Positions 1-6,582 of a DNA stretch of 11,123 nucleotides are shown piece after piece. The translations under genes and the position numbers were made by a program. This stretch comes from Ruminiclostridium sp. (GTDB lineage Bacteria > Bacillota_A > Clostridia > Oscillospirales > Ruminococcaceae): the NCBI GenBank assembly GCA_017550775.1, contig JAFZOA010000407.1, forward strand, positions 1-11,123, given 5' to 3'. Numbering within the stretch: position 1 is the stretch's first letter; each line of letters opens with the position of its first letter. The notes below the pieces were generated by a model, which made no database searches, was not told the origin of the DNA, and saw only the letters and a list, made by a program, of their open reading frames with translations.

Positions 1-49
1 TTATTTCTCGAAAATAAGTGGCAGATAAGTGGTAACAGCCAAAATCCGA

Positions 50-94
50 AATAAAGCAAGACCCGCGAACACGCTCTGTGAGCGCATCCGCGGG
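50..94 (-). terminator. Probable intrinsic terminator of the tRNA pair
   Basis: Read on the minus strand just downstream of tRNA-Glu, CCCGCG pairs with CGCGGG (outer arms 89-94 and 62-67). An inner stem TGCGCTC/GAGCGTG closes a 3-nt ACA loop, with a small internal loop between the two stems. The following tail is T-rich but interrupted (TCTTGCTTTATTT), so termination may be incomplete. Its position right after the tRNA pair supports the call. Confidence 0.65.
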
Positions 95-103
95 ATTAGT
101 AAA

Positions 104-178
104 TGGTGACCCGTACGGGAATCGAACCCATGATTCCGCCGTGAAAGGGCGGTGTCTTAACCTCTTGACCAACGGGCC
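104..178 (-). tRNA. tRNA-Glu (anticodon TTC)
   Basis: A complete cloverleaf can be drawn on the minus strand. The acceptor stem GGCCCGT pairs with ACGGGTC, the TPsiC arm carries GGTTCGATTCC, and the anticodon stem CCGCC/GGCGG encloses loop CTTTCAC, giving anticodon TTC (plus-strand 143-145). The 3' CCA is encoded (104-106). It lies 4 nt downstream of tRNA-Met and is almost certainly cut from the same precursor. Confidence 0.96.
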
Positions 179-182
179 GAAA

Positions 183-259
183 TGGTAGCGGCAAGTGGAC
201 TTGAACCACCGACACCCTGGGTATGAACCAAGTGCTCTAGCCAGCTGAGCTATGCCGCC
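183..259 (-). tRNA. tRNA-Met, elongator type (anticodon CAT)
   Basis: The cloverleaf on the minus strand has acceptor GGCGGCA pairing with TGCCGCT, including a G1-U72 pair often seen in Gram-positive elongator tRNA-Met. The D-arm is TAGCTCAGCTGG-type, the anticodon loop TTCATAC gives CAT (plus-strand 223-225), the TPsiC sequence is GGTTCAAGTCC, and CCA is encoded (183-185). A CAT anticodon could also mean initiator Met or lysidine-modified Ile2. The acceptor-stem sequence and D-arm favour elongator Met. It is first in the tRNA pair, directly behind a consensus promoter. Confidence 0.93.
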
Positions 260-285
260 ATGTATCACTCAACGTGATGTACACA

Positions 286-314
286 ATTATACCACAGAAA
301 TTGCTATTTGTCAA
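286..314 (-). promoter_or_regulatory. Sigma-A promoter of the tRNA-Met/tRNA-Glu pair
   Basis: On the minus strand the -35 TTGACA (309-314) and -10 TATAAT (286-291) are both perfect consensus with a 17-bp spacer (292-308). Transcription would start near 279, about 20 nt before tRNA-Met. Such strength is typical of stable-RNA promoters. No other gene lies between it and the tRNAs. Confidence 0.92.
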
Positions 315-405
315 CACATTTTTTTAAAAAACGAGAAATATTTTTTGTCAGCATAAAAAATGGGGATTAGCAGCGTGCAAATTTAACAATTTGTACTGAA
401 AGTAC

Positions 406-434
406 TTGATTTTTAGTGTGGAATGTTGTATAAT
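406..434 (+). promoter_or_regulatory. Sigma-A promoter for the membrane-protein gene
   Basis: The -35 TTGATT (406-411) and -10 TATAAT (429-434) are separated by 17 bp, placing the transcript start near 441. The TTG of the -35 box is in frame with the downstream gene and can be misread as its start codon; the promoter makes that impossible. A perfect inverted repeat GTACT-GAA-AGTAC (393-405) abuts the -35 box and could be an operator. Confidence 0.8.
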
Positions 435-486
435 AGTTATAAAAGTCGGGAAGGGGCTGGTAATTATCAAGAAGATAGGATTATTC

Positions 487-1155
487 ATGGGTCTGTGCAT
501 GGCTGTGACGCTGAGCTTTTTCATGTCGCTGATAGGGACATTGACATCGGGGCATTTCACAGTTCTATCATGGCTGCTGAGCTTCGGAGTAAGCTTTGTT
601 ATCAGCCTTATCATAGGTCTTATCATACCCATGCCGAAGCTGGAAGCTTCCGTAAACAGCAAACTTGGTCTGGAGCAGGGAAGTGTGAAGGCGAATTTAA
701 TGTCGGCGCTGATATCAGACACTATCTACACTCCGATCATGTCGGTTGTAATGGTGCTTATCATGGTCGGAAGTGCAAATGCCGCGCTTGACAAACAGAT
801 TGCCGATATAAACAAGGAGCTTACGGGCGTGACCGAGCAGATCACCTCTGTTCAGGCTGAAATAGCCTCGGTAGGCGACACAGATCCCGCAAAGGCCGGC
901 GAGCTGCAAGGAAAGCTTGGAGAGCTCAAAGGCAAGCAGGGCGAGCTTATGGGGAAGAAAGATGGTATGGAAGTCGGCAAACCGTCTATCGGAAAGTCGA
1001 TACTGATATCGTTGCTGTTCTGCTATCCCGCGGGTTACATAATCATCTTCATAGTCCAGCCGCTGTTTCTTAAGATGCTGCTGAAAAAGTACGGATCTCC
1101 CCGCGGAGCAGGCGGACCTCCTCCCGGAATGGGCGGCCCCCCTCCAAAGAACTGA
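487..1155 (+). CDS. Four-helix membrane protein with coiled-coil insert, function unknown
   Basis: I do not recognise a characterised family. Counting from ATG487 (222 aa), two N-terminal membrane segments (about 1-19 and 24-48) are followed by a third (about 75-98) ending in a signal-peptidase-like GSANA. Next comes a charged coiled-coil region (about 101-163) and a fourth segment (about 169-194). The tail is short, basic and then Gly/Pro-rich, with two GGPPP motifs. Lysines around segment 4 suggest the tail is cytoplasmic and the coiled coil external. The paired-helix pattern loosely recalls tandem DUF2798-type membrane proteins (inference). ATG487 has a modest AGGA site six bases upstream. 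A much stronger site, GGGAAGGGG (448-456), sits six bases before an in-frame ATT at 463, which would give an extra M-I-K-K-I-G-L-F start and a more usual first helix. The gene is monocistronic, with its own promoter and terminator. Confidence 0.8.
   Translation: MGLCMAVTLSFFMSLIGTLTSGHFTVLSWLLSFGVSFVISLIIGLIIPMPKLEASVNSKLGLEQGSVKANLMSALISDTIYTPIMSVVMVLIMVGSANAALDKQIADINKELTGVTEQITSVQAEIASVGDTDPAKAGELQGKLGELKGKQGELMGKKDGMEVGKPSIGKSILISLLFCYPAGYIIIFIVQPLFLKMLLKKYGSPRGAGGPPPGMGGPPPKN
898..960 (+). repeat. Three tandem heptad repeats (GELxGKx) inside the membrane-protein gene
   Basis: Three consecutive 21-nt units encode GELQGKL, GELKGKQ and GELMGKK. The protein period is exact while the codons differ (gagctg, gagctc, gagctt), so selection or older duplication acts at the protein level. 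The period of seven fits an extension of the preceding coiled coil. Confidence 0.8.
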
Positions 1156-1163
1156 ATACAGTG

Positions 1164-1195
1164 CTCCCCGTTCAGAGACGGAACGGGGAGTTTCT
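1164..1195 (+). terminator. Strong intrinsic terminator after the membrane-protein gene
   Basis: A perfect 10-bp stem CTCCCCGTTC (1164-1173) / GAACGGGGAG (1181-1190) with a 7-nt loop is followed by TTTCTTTGTC. It lies 9 bp after the stop codon and separates this gene from the next promoter. Confidence 0.93.
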
Positions 1196-1220
1196 TTGTC
1201 TGTCGGCACCGGAAACGCAC

Positions 1221-1249
1221 TTGACATTTTCACCGGTTGGGGATATAAT
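1221..1249 (+). promoter_or_regulatory. Perfect-consensus sigma-A promoter of the phosphorelay/HD-GYP operon
   Basis: TTGACA (1221-1226) and TATAAT (1244-1249) are separated by exactly 17 bp. Transcription would begin near 1256, leaving a leader of about 27 nt. A CACCGG direct repeat (1207-1212 and 1231-1236) brackets the -35 box; whether it binds a regulator is unknown. Confidence 0.93.
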
Positions 1250-1282
1250 TGGAATATACGGAAAGTAAAAGGGGAGAAGAAT

Positions 1283-3286
1283 GTGAACAAAACGGAAGAG
1301 CATCGTTTGCTCGCGGGGATATCGCATGAGCTCAGGTCTCCGATCGACGCGATACTCAGTTATGGACGGCTTATAGTCGCAGAGTCCGGCGATACCGCTA
1401 TTCGTGAGTACGCGCAGAAGATAGAGTCCGCCGCACTCGGAATGACCGGAGTAATAGACGGAATGCTGGATAAAGCCGCGGACTACGGCGAGAAATATGG
1501 CCGTGAGCATTCATCTCTGCCCGCTGCGAAACCGGTTTCCTCACGGACGACTGCTCCGGGCGAAGATAGCAAGGTTCCGCTGGTACTGATAGTTGACGAC
1601 GATGAGATGATACGCGGTACTGCGAGTGACATACTCGGAAGCATCTTCCGCACCGAGCTTGCGGAGGACGGCAACGATGCGCTGAAAAAGCTTGAAACTG
1701 TCTGTCCGTCGCTTATACTCCTGGATATAAATATGCCGGAGCCGGACGGCTTCCGCACTCTTGAGCTGATACGGCGCTCACCCGATTTGTCTGTGATACC
1801 GGTTATATTTCTGACGGGCGACGAAGACCGTGAAATAGAGATCCGCTGTCTTAAAGCGGGCGCGTCTGATTTCGTGCGAAAGCCGTTCGTCTCACAGGTC
1901 CTTGTGGAGCGCGTCCGCCGTATAATAGAGCTCGACCGGCTTCAGAACTATCTTAGCAGCGAGGTCGCCGTTCAGACCAGACGCTCCGTGCATCTCTCCA
2001 AGGAGATCATGCTTGCACTTTCAAAGGCTGTCGATGCAAAGGATCACTACACCAACGGTCACTCCCAGCGCGTAGCCGCCTACTCCGCGGAGATAGCCCG
2101 CAGAATGGGAAAATTGAGACGTGAGCAGGAGGATATCTACGCAATGGGACTGCTTCACGATGTGGGAAAGATCGGTGTGAGCGAGGCTATCATAAACAAG
2201 ACCTCCCGGCTCGACGACGGGGAGTATATGCAGATCAAGACCCACACCACCATAGGCTACGAAATACTTAAGATCATCACCGAGATACCCGGGCTCGCCA
2301 CCGGTGCGCGCTGGCATCACGAGCGTTATGACGGGCGCGGATACCCCGACGGGCTCAGCGGTACGGATATACCGGAGGAAGCGCGTATAATATGCGTTGC
2401 GGACTGCTACGACGCGATGACCTCCAACCGCTCCTATTCAAAGGTGCGGGAGCAGGCGGCCGTGCGCGAGGAAATGCTCCGCTGCTGCGGCACTCAGTTC
2501 GACCCCGACATTGCCAGGATAATGGTGGCAATGATAGACGACGACCCGGATTACAGCATGAGCGAGCGTGTCGGACATATGTTCGCCGTTCCGACGGTGA
2601 CAAGCGGTACAGCCGACCACGCTGACCCCGCCGACATTCCTGTTCCCGTCACGGAGGACGCGGGGAAGGAGCGGCCGTTCATTCCCGAAGCTGCCGGTCT
2701 TGATATCATCACCGCGCGCAGAAACATCTCGGACGAGACTGTCCTTGCTTCGACCATAAGGCGTTTCTATGATCTGATGCCCTCGAAGCTGACAAAGCTT
2801 CGCAGCGCGTATGAGACCGCGGAAAAGGGCGGGGAGCTGTCTTCGTACCGCATAGAAGCGCACTCCATGAAAAGCTCGTCTGCGACAGTGGGACTTAATA
2901 CGCTTTCCGACCTCGCGAAGGCGCTGGAGCTCATGGCTAAGGACGGAAACATTGCCGGTATCCGCGAGCTTCACCCGACCTTCACGGAGGAATGGGAACA
3001 GATGTACGGGCGGCTCAGAAAGGCGTATGAGCTGCATGACGCGGGTAAGGGGCAGGGAAGCGGTGACATCACAGCGGCACTTCCCGACCTGCTCACGATG
3101 CTGCGTCTGTACATGGAGAACATGGACGTTGATGCCGCCGACAGCGTGATAAAGCTGTTAGAAACCTATTCCTTCGGCGAGCCGCTGAACGGGTGTATAG
3201 AGGAATTAAAGACCGCCGTTCTCGCCCTTGACGAGGACGGGGTAAACGCAGTATCACAAAGAATACTTGAGGAGATCGGAAAATGA
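1283..3286 (+). CDS. HisKA-REC-HD-GYP-HPt signalling protein (predicted c-di-GMP phosphodiesterase), lacking a kinase ATPase domain
   Basis: The 667-aa soluble protein starts at GTG1283 behind AAAGGGGAG; the reading frame extends further upstream only across the promoter. Domain order is as follows. (1) A HisKA dimerisation/phosphoacceptor domain (about 5-72) with H-box SHELRSP and His15. (2) A receiver (about 98-215) with acidic triad D105-D107, phospho-Asp148, Thr178 and Lys200. (3) An HD-GYP domain (about 240-425) with H260, H292-D293, K296, H321, H345-H346, GYP at 353-355 and D374, so every metal ligand expected for a c-di-GMP phosphodiesterase is present. (4) An HPt domain (about 475-585) with His527 in AHSMKSSSA. 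(5) A helical C-terminal tail. No HATPase_c domain lies between HisKA and REC, where hybrid kinases carry one, and there is no sensor or membrane segment. The protein cannot autophosphorylate, so phosphate must come from another kinase, probably via REC and HPt. It overlaps the next gene by 4 bp (ATGA). Confidence 0.93.
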   Translation: MNKTEEHRLLAGISHELRSPIDAILSYGRLIVAESGDTAIREYAQKIESAALGMTGVIDGMLDKAADYGEKYGREHSSLPAAKPVSSRTTAPGEDSKVPLVLIVDDDEMIRGTASDILGSIFRTELAEDGNDALKKLETVCPSLILLDINMPEPDGFRTLELIRRSPDLSVIPVIFLTGDEDREIEIRCLKAGASDFVRKPFVSQVLVERVRRIIELDRLQNYLSSEVAVQTRRSVHLSKEIMLALSKAVDAKDHYTNGHSQRVAAYSAEIARRMGKLRREQEDIYAMGLLHDVGKIGVSEAIINKTSRLDDGEYMQIKTHTTIGYEILKIITEIPGLATGARWHHERYDGRGYPDGLSGTDIPEEARIICVADCYDAMTSNRSYSKVREQAAVREEMLRCCGTQFDPDIARIMVAMIDDDPDYSMSERVGHMFAVPTVTSGTADHADPADIPVPVTEDAGKERPFIPEAAGLDIITARRNISDETVLASTIRRFYDLMPSKLTKLRSAYETAEKGGELSSYRIEAHSMKSSSATVGLNTLSDLAKALELMAKDGNIAGIRELHPTFTEEWEQMYGRLRKAYELHDAGKGQGSGDITAALPDLLTMLRLYMENMDVDAADSVIKLLETYSFGEPLNGCIEELKTAVLALDEDGVNAVSQRILEEIGK

Positions 3287-3999
3287 GTAAGATACTGCTT
3301 GCCGGCAAACCTGACGACACGCTGAACCGGCTGAACAAAAAGCTTTCCGCGCATTACACGGTCCGGTTCGGCTCGTCCGTTCCCTTCGCGGTATGTGCTG
3401 CCGCCGAAAGCTTCAAGCCCGATCTCGCGGTGATAAAGCTGTCCGATGCGGATGATACGCTTTTCGCGGATATCCGTAAGACCTGTCCCGGCGTGAAGAT
3501 CGTTGCTGTCGGAACTCCGGGTGAAGCCATGTCATACCCGGAGCTGAGAGCGGACGCGATATGTGAATACACCGTCGAAGCGCTGTACGGCGCAGTTACC
3601 CGCCTGATGCCGTTAACAGCAGACGAGAGCACCGCCCGCCGCACGGTAATGGTGATCGACGACGATGCCGCGACTCTGCGCATGGTAAAGCTGATGATAG
3701 AGGCGGACTACGGAGTGCTTCCCGCGCCGTCCGGGGCAAAAGCGCTCGCAATGCTTGAAAATCGCCGTCCGGACGTGATACTGCTCGATTACGAGATGCC
3801 GGGAATGAACGGCATGGAGACTTTTGAGAGGCTGCGCGCGGACGAGCGGTTCGCGAATATTCCGGTAGTATTCCTGACCGGAGCCGTGACTTCGGACGTT
3901 ACGGACAGGATAGAAGCTTCCGGCGCGGCAGGGTGCCTGATAAAGCCCGCAGACGCGCCCGACATCAAAGCCGCGATAAAGGCGGCGCTTGCCCGATAA
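3283..3999 (+). CDS. Tandem-receiver response regulator without output domain; first receiver degenerate
   Basis: This 238-aa protein has two receiver-like halves. The C-terminal receiver (about 120-238) is canonical: acidic residues D126-D128, phospho-Asp169 in LLDYEMPGMNG, Thr199 in FLTG, and Lys221 followed by Pro. The N-terminal half (about 2-112) keeps a receiver-like alternation of strands and helices, but the phosphorylatable Asp position reads IKLSDAD and no Lys-Pro follows, so it looks like a pseudo-receiver. No DNA-binding or enzymatic output domain is present. Its ATG overlaps the upstream stop, with a GGAG site inside that gene, so the two proteins are translationally coupled. By analogy with phosphorelays it may exchange phosphate with the upstream HPt His527 or bind other output proteins (inference). 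A bidirectional terminator follows. Confidence 0.9.
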   Translation: MSKILLAGKPDDTLNRLNKKLSAHYTVRFGSSVPFAVCAAAESFKPDLAVIKLSDADDTLFADIRKTCPGVKIVAVGTPGEAMSYPELRADAICEYTVEALYGAVTRLMPLTADESTARRTVMVIDDDAATLRMVKLMIEADYGVLPAPSGAKALAMLENRRPDVILLDYEMPGMNGMETFERLRADERFANIPVVFLTGAVTSDVTDRIEASGAAGCLIKPADAPDIKAAIKAALAR

Positions 4000-4005
4000 T
4001 AAACT

Positions 4006-4032
4006 AAAACCACCGGCGTAACCGGTGGTTTT
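4006..4032. terminator. Bidirectional intrinsic terminator between convergent operons
   Basis: The perfect 11-bp stem AAAACCACCGG (4006-4016) / CCGGTGGTTTT (4022-4032) with 5-nt loop CGTAA carries A/T flanks at both ends, giving a U-run in either direction. It begins 7 bp after the stop of the tandem-receiver gene and lies 9 bp beyond the stop of the flavoprotein gene on the opposite strand, so it serves both operons. Confidence 0.93.
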
Positions 4033-4041
4033 CTATTGTCC

Positions 4042-4737
4042 CTAAAACGGCTTTTTTCCGTCAAGCCACCCCATGCTTTTCCAGTAATCCGAGTCCGTCT
4101 TGTTCCAGCCGTTCTTCTGCGTCATCTTAAAAATACCGTAGAAGAACCGCGTTCTGAACCCCGGCCTTACTCCCGGCACGGCTCTGATGATCGCGGCGGC
4201 TTTTTTCTTCACCTGCGCAATGATCTTGTCCTTGTCCTTGTAATCGGCATAGTTTCCGTTCATTTTCATGGTAGTCACGCCGTAGCTCCACACCTTCGGC
4301 ACACCCCAGAAGAACAGGTTGTTTTTCAGCAGCTTCACCGTGTCCTTTACGCCGGAACCGCCCGCCGAGGTGATGATGAGCCCCGCCTTGCGGAACATGC
4401 TTTCCTCCGGTCTGTGGACGAGCCAGATATATGCGAGGTGATCGAGCAGCGACTTCATGCTTCCGGTGCAGGAATAGACAAATACGGGACTTGCCAGAAT
4501 GATAAGGTCTGCGCGCTTTATCCTGTCAAGTATCGGAGCTACCGAATCGTGATGCGGGCATTTGTCCTCGCCGTTCAGAATGCAGGCAGCACAGCCCCGG
4601 CACTGCTCGCCGAAGTCGTTCGGGAGGACGATCTCGTCAAGCTCGCAGCCCGCCCTCCGGAACTCGTCCAGGAACAGGTCTGTGACCGCGCGGGTATTGC
4701 CCTTGTGCGGCGTTCCCATGATAGTAAGTATCTTCAT
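4042..4737 (-). CDS. Flavodoxin-fold NAD(P)H-dependent oxidoreductase, iron-sulfur-flavoprotein-like
   Basis: The 231-aa protein is a member of the NADPH-dependent FMN reductase / flavodoxin_2 superfamily. It begins MKILTIMGTPHKGNT, where TPHKGNT is the FMN phosphate-binding loop (about 9-15). A central ASPVFVYSCTGSMKSLLDH segment matches the flavin-contacting region. Near residue 48 it has C-x2-C-x2-C-x7-C, the spacing of the cluster motif in iron-sulfur flavoproteins and of many clostridial flavin reductases; whether a cluster is bound is not decidable here. The C-terminal 60 residues are basic and aromatic. ATG4737 follows AAAGGAG at good spacing. The frame extends upstream but would overlap queA. 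It is the last gene of the minus-strand operon, 10 bp after queA. Substrate unknown; a redox housekeeping or stress role fits the co-transcribed Hsp33. Confidence 0.87.
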   Translation of the reverse strand: MKILTIMGTPHKGNTRAVTDLFLDEFRRAGCELDEIVLPNDFGEQCRGCAACILNGEDKCPHHDSVAPILDRIKRADLIILASPVFVYSCTGSMKSLLDHLAYIWLVHRPEESMFRKAGLIITSAGGSGVKDTVKLLKNNLFFWGVPKVWSYGVTTMKMNGNYADYKDKDKIIAQVKKKAAAIIRAVPGVRPGFRTRFFYGIFKMTQKNGWNKTDSDYWKSMGWLDGKKPF

Positions 4738-4747
4738 AAACGCTCCT

Positions 4748-5770
4748 TTACGAAATGAACATACTGTCGCCGAAGGAGAAGAACCGGTATCTTTCATCTA
4801 TCGCGGTTTTGTAAGCGGCAAGCGTCCTCTCACGTCCGAGAAACGCGCTCACAAGCATTATGAGAGTGCTTTCCGGGAGGTGGAAGTTCGTTATCAGTCC
4901 GTCGATCACCCTGAACTCATACCCCGGGTAAATGAATATTCCGGTGCTTTCGGAGCATTCCTTCACCTCGCCGTACTTCTGCGCGCACGCCTCAAGAGTC
5001 CTGCAGCTCGTAGTCCCGACGGCGATCACACGCCCGCCGCGGGCTTTACAATCCCTTATCTTCCGGGCGGTCTCTTCGGGTACGGAGAAATGCTCGACGT
5101 GCATTTTGTGGTCGAGGATATTGTCTTCCTTGACCGGTCTGAACGTCCCGAGCCCGACATGAAGTGTCACGAACGCAGTATCAACACCTTTTTCGCGTAT
5201 CGCGTCAAACACGCGGTCGGTGAAGTGCAGACCCGCCGTCGGAGCCGCAGCGCTCCCCGTTTCCCGACAGTATATCGTGTTGTACCTGTCCTTGTTTTTC
5301 AGCTTTTCGGTGATGTACGGCGGGAGCGGCATCTGTCCTATGCGGTCGAGGATATCGAAGAATACCCCGTCGAAGTAGAACTTAACTGTGCGGTTCCCGT
5401 CCGGAAGCACGTCAAGCACCTCTCCGGTAAGCTCGTCCGAGAATTTCACCTTCGCGCCCTTTTTCAGTCTCCGGCCGGGGCGGACTATCGCTTCCCATTC
5501 GTCGTTACCGTGCTGTTCGAGCAGCAGGAACTCACACACGACCCCGGTCTCTTCCTTCACGCCGATTATGCGGGCAGGGAACACCTTCGAGTCGTTCATC
5601 ACCAACAGATCGCCCTTCCGCAGATACTCAGCGAGGTTATAGAAACGGTCGTGGGTGATGCCCCCGGTCGCGCGGTCTATCTTCATGAGCCGGGAGCTGT
5701 CGCGCGGTTCGAGCGGGGTCTGCGCGATGAGCTCCTGCGGGAGCTCGTAATAAAAATCGCTTTTTAACAT
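4748..5770 (-). CDS. queA: tRNA preQ1(34) S-adenosylmethionine ribosyltransferase-isomerase QueA
   Basis: QueA transfers and isomerises the ribose of S-adenosylmethionine onto 7-aminomethyl-7-deazaguanine at position 34 of GUN-anticodon tRNAs, forming epoxyqueuosine. At 340 aa the protein is full length. Family signatures are intact: LPQELIAQTPLEPRDSSRLM (10-29), GDLLVMNDSKVFPARI (53-68) and GSAAAPTAGLHFT (171-183), with LHVGLGTFRPV and a C-terminal NFHLPESTLIMLV block. The usual partner tgt and the preQ0 genes are not next to it, so the rest of the pathway must lie elsewhere or the precursor be salvaged. Its ATG is 5 bp after the hydrolase stop with only a weak ribosome site (GTAAGAAAT), which suggests translational coupling. 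Confidence 0.97.
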   Translation of the reverse strand: MLKSDFYYELPQELIAQTPLEPRDSSRLMKIDRATGGITHDRFYNLAEYLRKGDLLVMNDSKVFPARIIGVKEETGVVCEFLLLEQHGNDEWEAIVRPGRRLKKGAKVKFSDELTGEVLDVLPDGNRTVKFYFDGVFFDILDRIGQMPLPPYITEKLKNKDRYNTIYCRETGSAAAPTAGLHFTDRVFDAIREKGVDTAFVTLHVGLGTFRPVKEDNILDHKMHVEHFSVPEETARKIRDCKARGGRVIAVGTTSCRTLEACAQKYGEVKECSESTGIFIYPGYEFRVIDGLITNFHLPESTLIMLVSAFLGRERTLAAYKTAIDERYRFFSFGDSMFIS

Positions 5771-5775
5771 ATTTC

Positions 5776-6570
5776 TTACTGTTTTCCGAAAAATTCCTGT
5801 ATTCTTTCCTTGTAATCGCTTTCCTCATCGTATGCCGCGTGTGAACCCTCAGGGTAGATGTAAAGCTCCGAGTTCTTTACCTTCGCTGCGATGACCTCCG
5901 AACCCTCCGCGCCGAGGACCCTGTCTTTACCGGCTCCGAGCACGAGCACGGGACACTTGATCCTGTCAAGCTCGTCATAAAGGTCGAAATCTCCGGTGCC
6001 GCCGGAGAGTATAGCGAATCTTTGCAGCTCGTCCGCGGAAATGAGCCTCGGGAGAACTCTGAACGCCCCCTCGTATTTCCTGCGGTACTCCTCCGAATAT
6101 ACGGTCTCCGCAAAAGAATTAACAAGTCCTTCAGCGTCGCCGTTCGCAGCAAGACGGCTCCACTCCCTGATAAGCTTCTCTGTATTCTCCGAGAGCCTTG
6201 CTGCCGTAGAGCCGAGTACGGCTTTTCCGACAAGCTCCGGCCGTTCTGCGGCTATCACCTGCGCGATCATGCCGCCCTGAGAAGTCCCGAAAACAAATGC
6301 GCCGCGAATGCCGAGTTCGTCAAACGCGGCTTCCGTGTCGTGCGCCATATCGTATACATTGTACCGATCGGGAAGGTCGGTGCGTCTGTCGAACACATAC
6401 ACCGTGTAGTCGTTCCCGAACATACCGTAACCGGCGGCTATCGCGTCTGCGGATTCCATAACGCTCTTTACGCTGAGCCCGGGTAAGATCACCATGGTCC
6501 TGTCTCCCGTGCCGAAGCGGAAATAACGCATCTCAAACGCATCTGTCCTTACGTTTTCTATGTTTATCAT
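5776..6570 (-). CDS. Alpha/beta-fold hydrolase
   Basis: This 264-aa cytosolic protein has the alpha/beta-hydrolase layout: VILPG oxyanion-side strand (27-31), a nucleophile elbow G-T-S-Q-G with Ser97, a helical cap in the middle third, Asp216 in GAGKDRV, and His244 in EGSHAAYDE. The Ser-Asp-His triad is therefore complete. No signal peptide is seen. The substrate cannot be read from sequence; the family spans esterases, lactonases, C-C hydrolases and non-enzymatic members. ATG6570 follows GGAGAGG, 12 bp after the hslO stop and 5 bp before queA, so it is an internal member of the operon. Confidence 0.9.
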   Translation of the reverse strand: MINIENVRTDAFEMRYFRFGTGDRTMVILPGLSVKSVMESADAIAAGYGMFGNDYTVYVFDRRTDLPDRYNVYDMAHDTEAAFDELGIRGAFVFGTSQGGMIAQVIAAERPELVGKAVLGSTAARLSENTEKLIREWSRLAANGDAEGLVNSFAETVYSEEYRRKYEGAFRVLPRLISADELQRFAILSGGTGDFDLYDELDRIKCPVLVLGAGKDRVLGAEGSEVIAAKVKNSELYIYPEGSHAAYDEESDYKERIQEFFGKQ

Positions 6571-6582
6571 GTTGCCTCTCCG

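Noticed and set aside
1..60. A gene end or other element at the left edge
   Set aside because: There is no reading frame of useful length, no promoter and no clear hairpin. The stretch is only the T-rich tail beyond the tRNA terminator.
1196..1282. Upstream extension of the HisKA-REC-HD-GYP-HPt gene to 1196
   Set aside because: The extension crosses a perfect-consensus promoter (1221-1249), so it would not be transcribed from it. GTG1283 has a strong ribosome site.
2392..2625. Small plus-strand open frames inside the HD-GYP gene (also at 2952-3149)
   Set aside because: They are out-of-frame shadows of a well-supported domain-coding sequence and have no ribosome site.
4738..4797. Longer N-terminus for the flavoprotein starting inside queA
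   Set aside because: It adds 20 residues with no family similarity. The start at 4737 has AAAGGAG and begins directly with the flavodoxin beta strand.
4562..5767. A 401-codon open frame on the plus strand opposite queA, and similar long frames at 7232-7990 and 4036-4758
   Set aside because: They are antisense to clearly recognisable genes, lack ribosome sites, and have low-complexity Arg/Ser/Pro-rich products. Long antisense frames are expected from the GC-biased third positions here.
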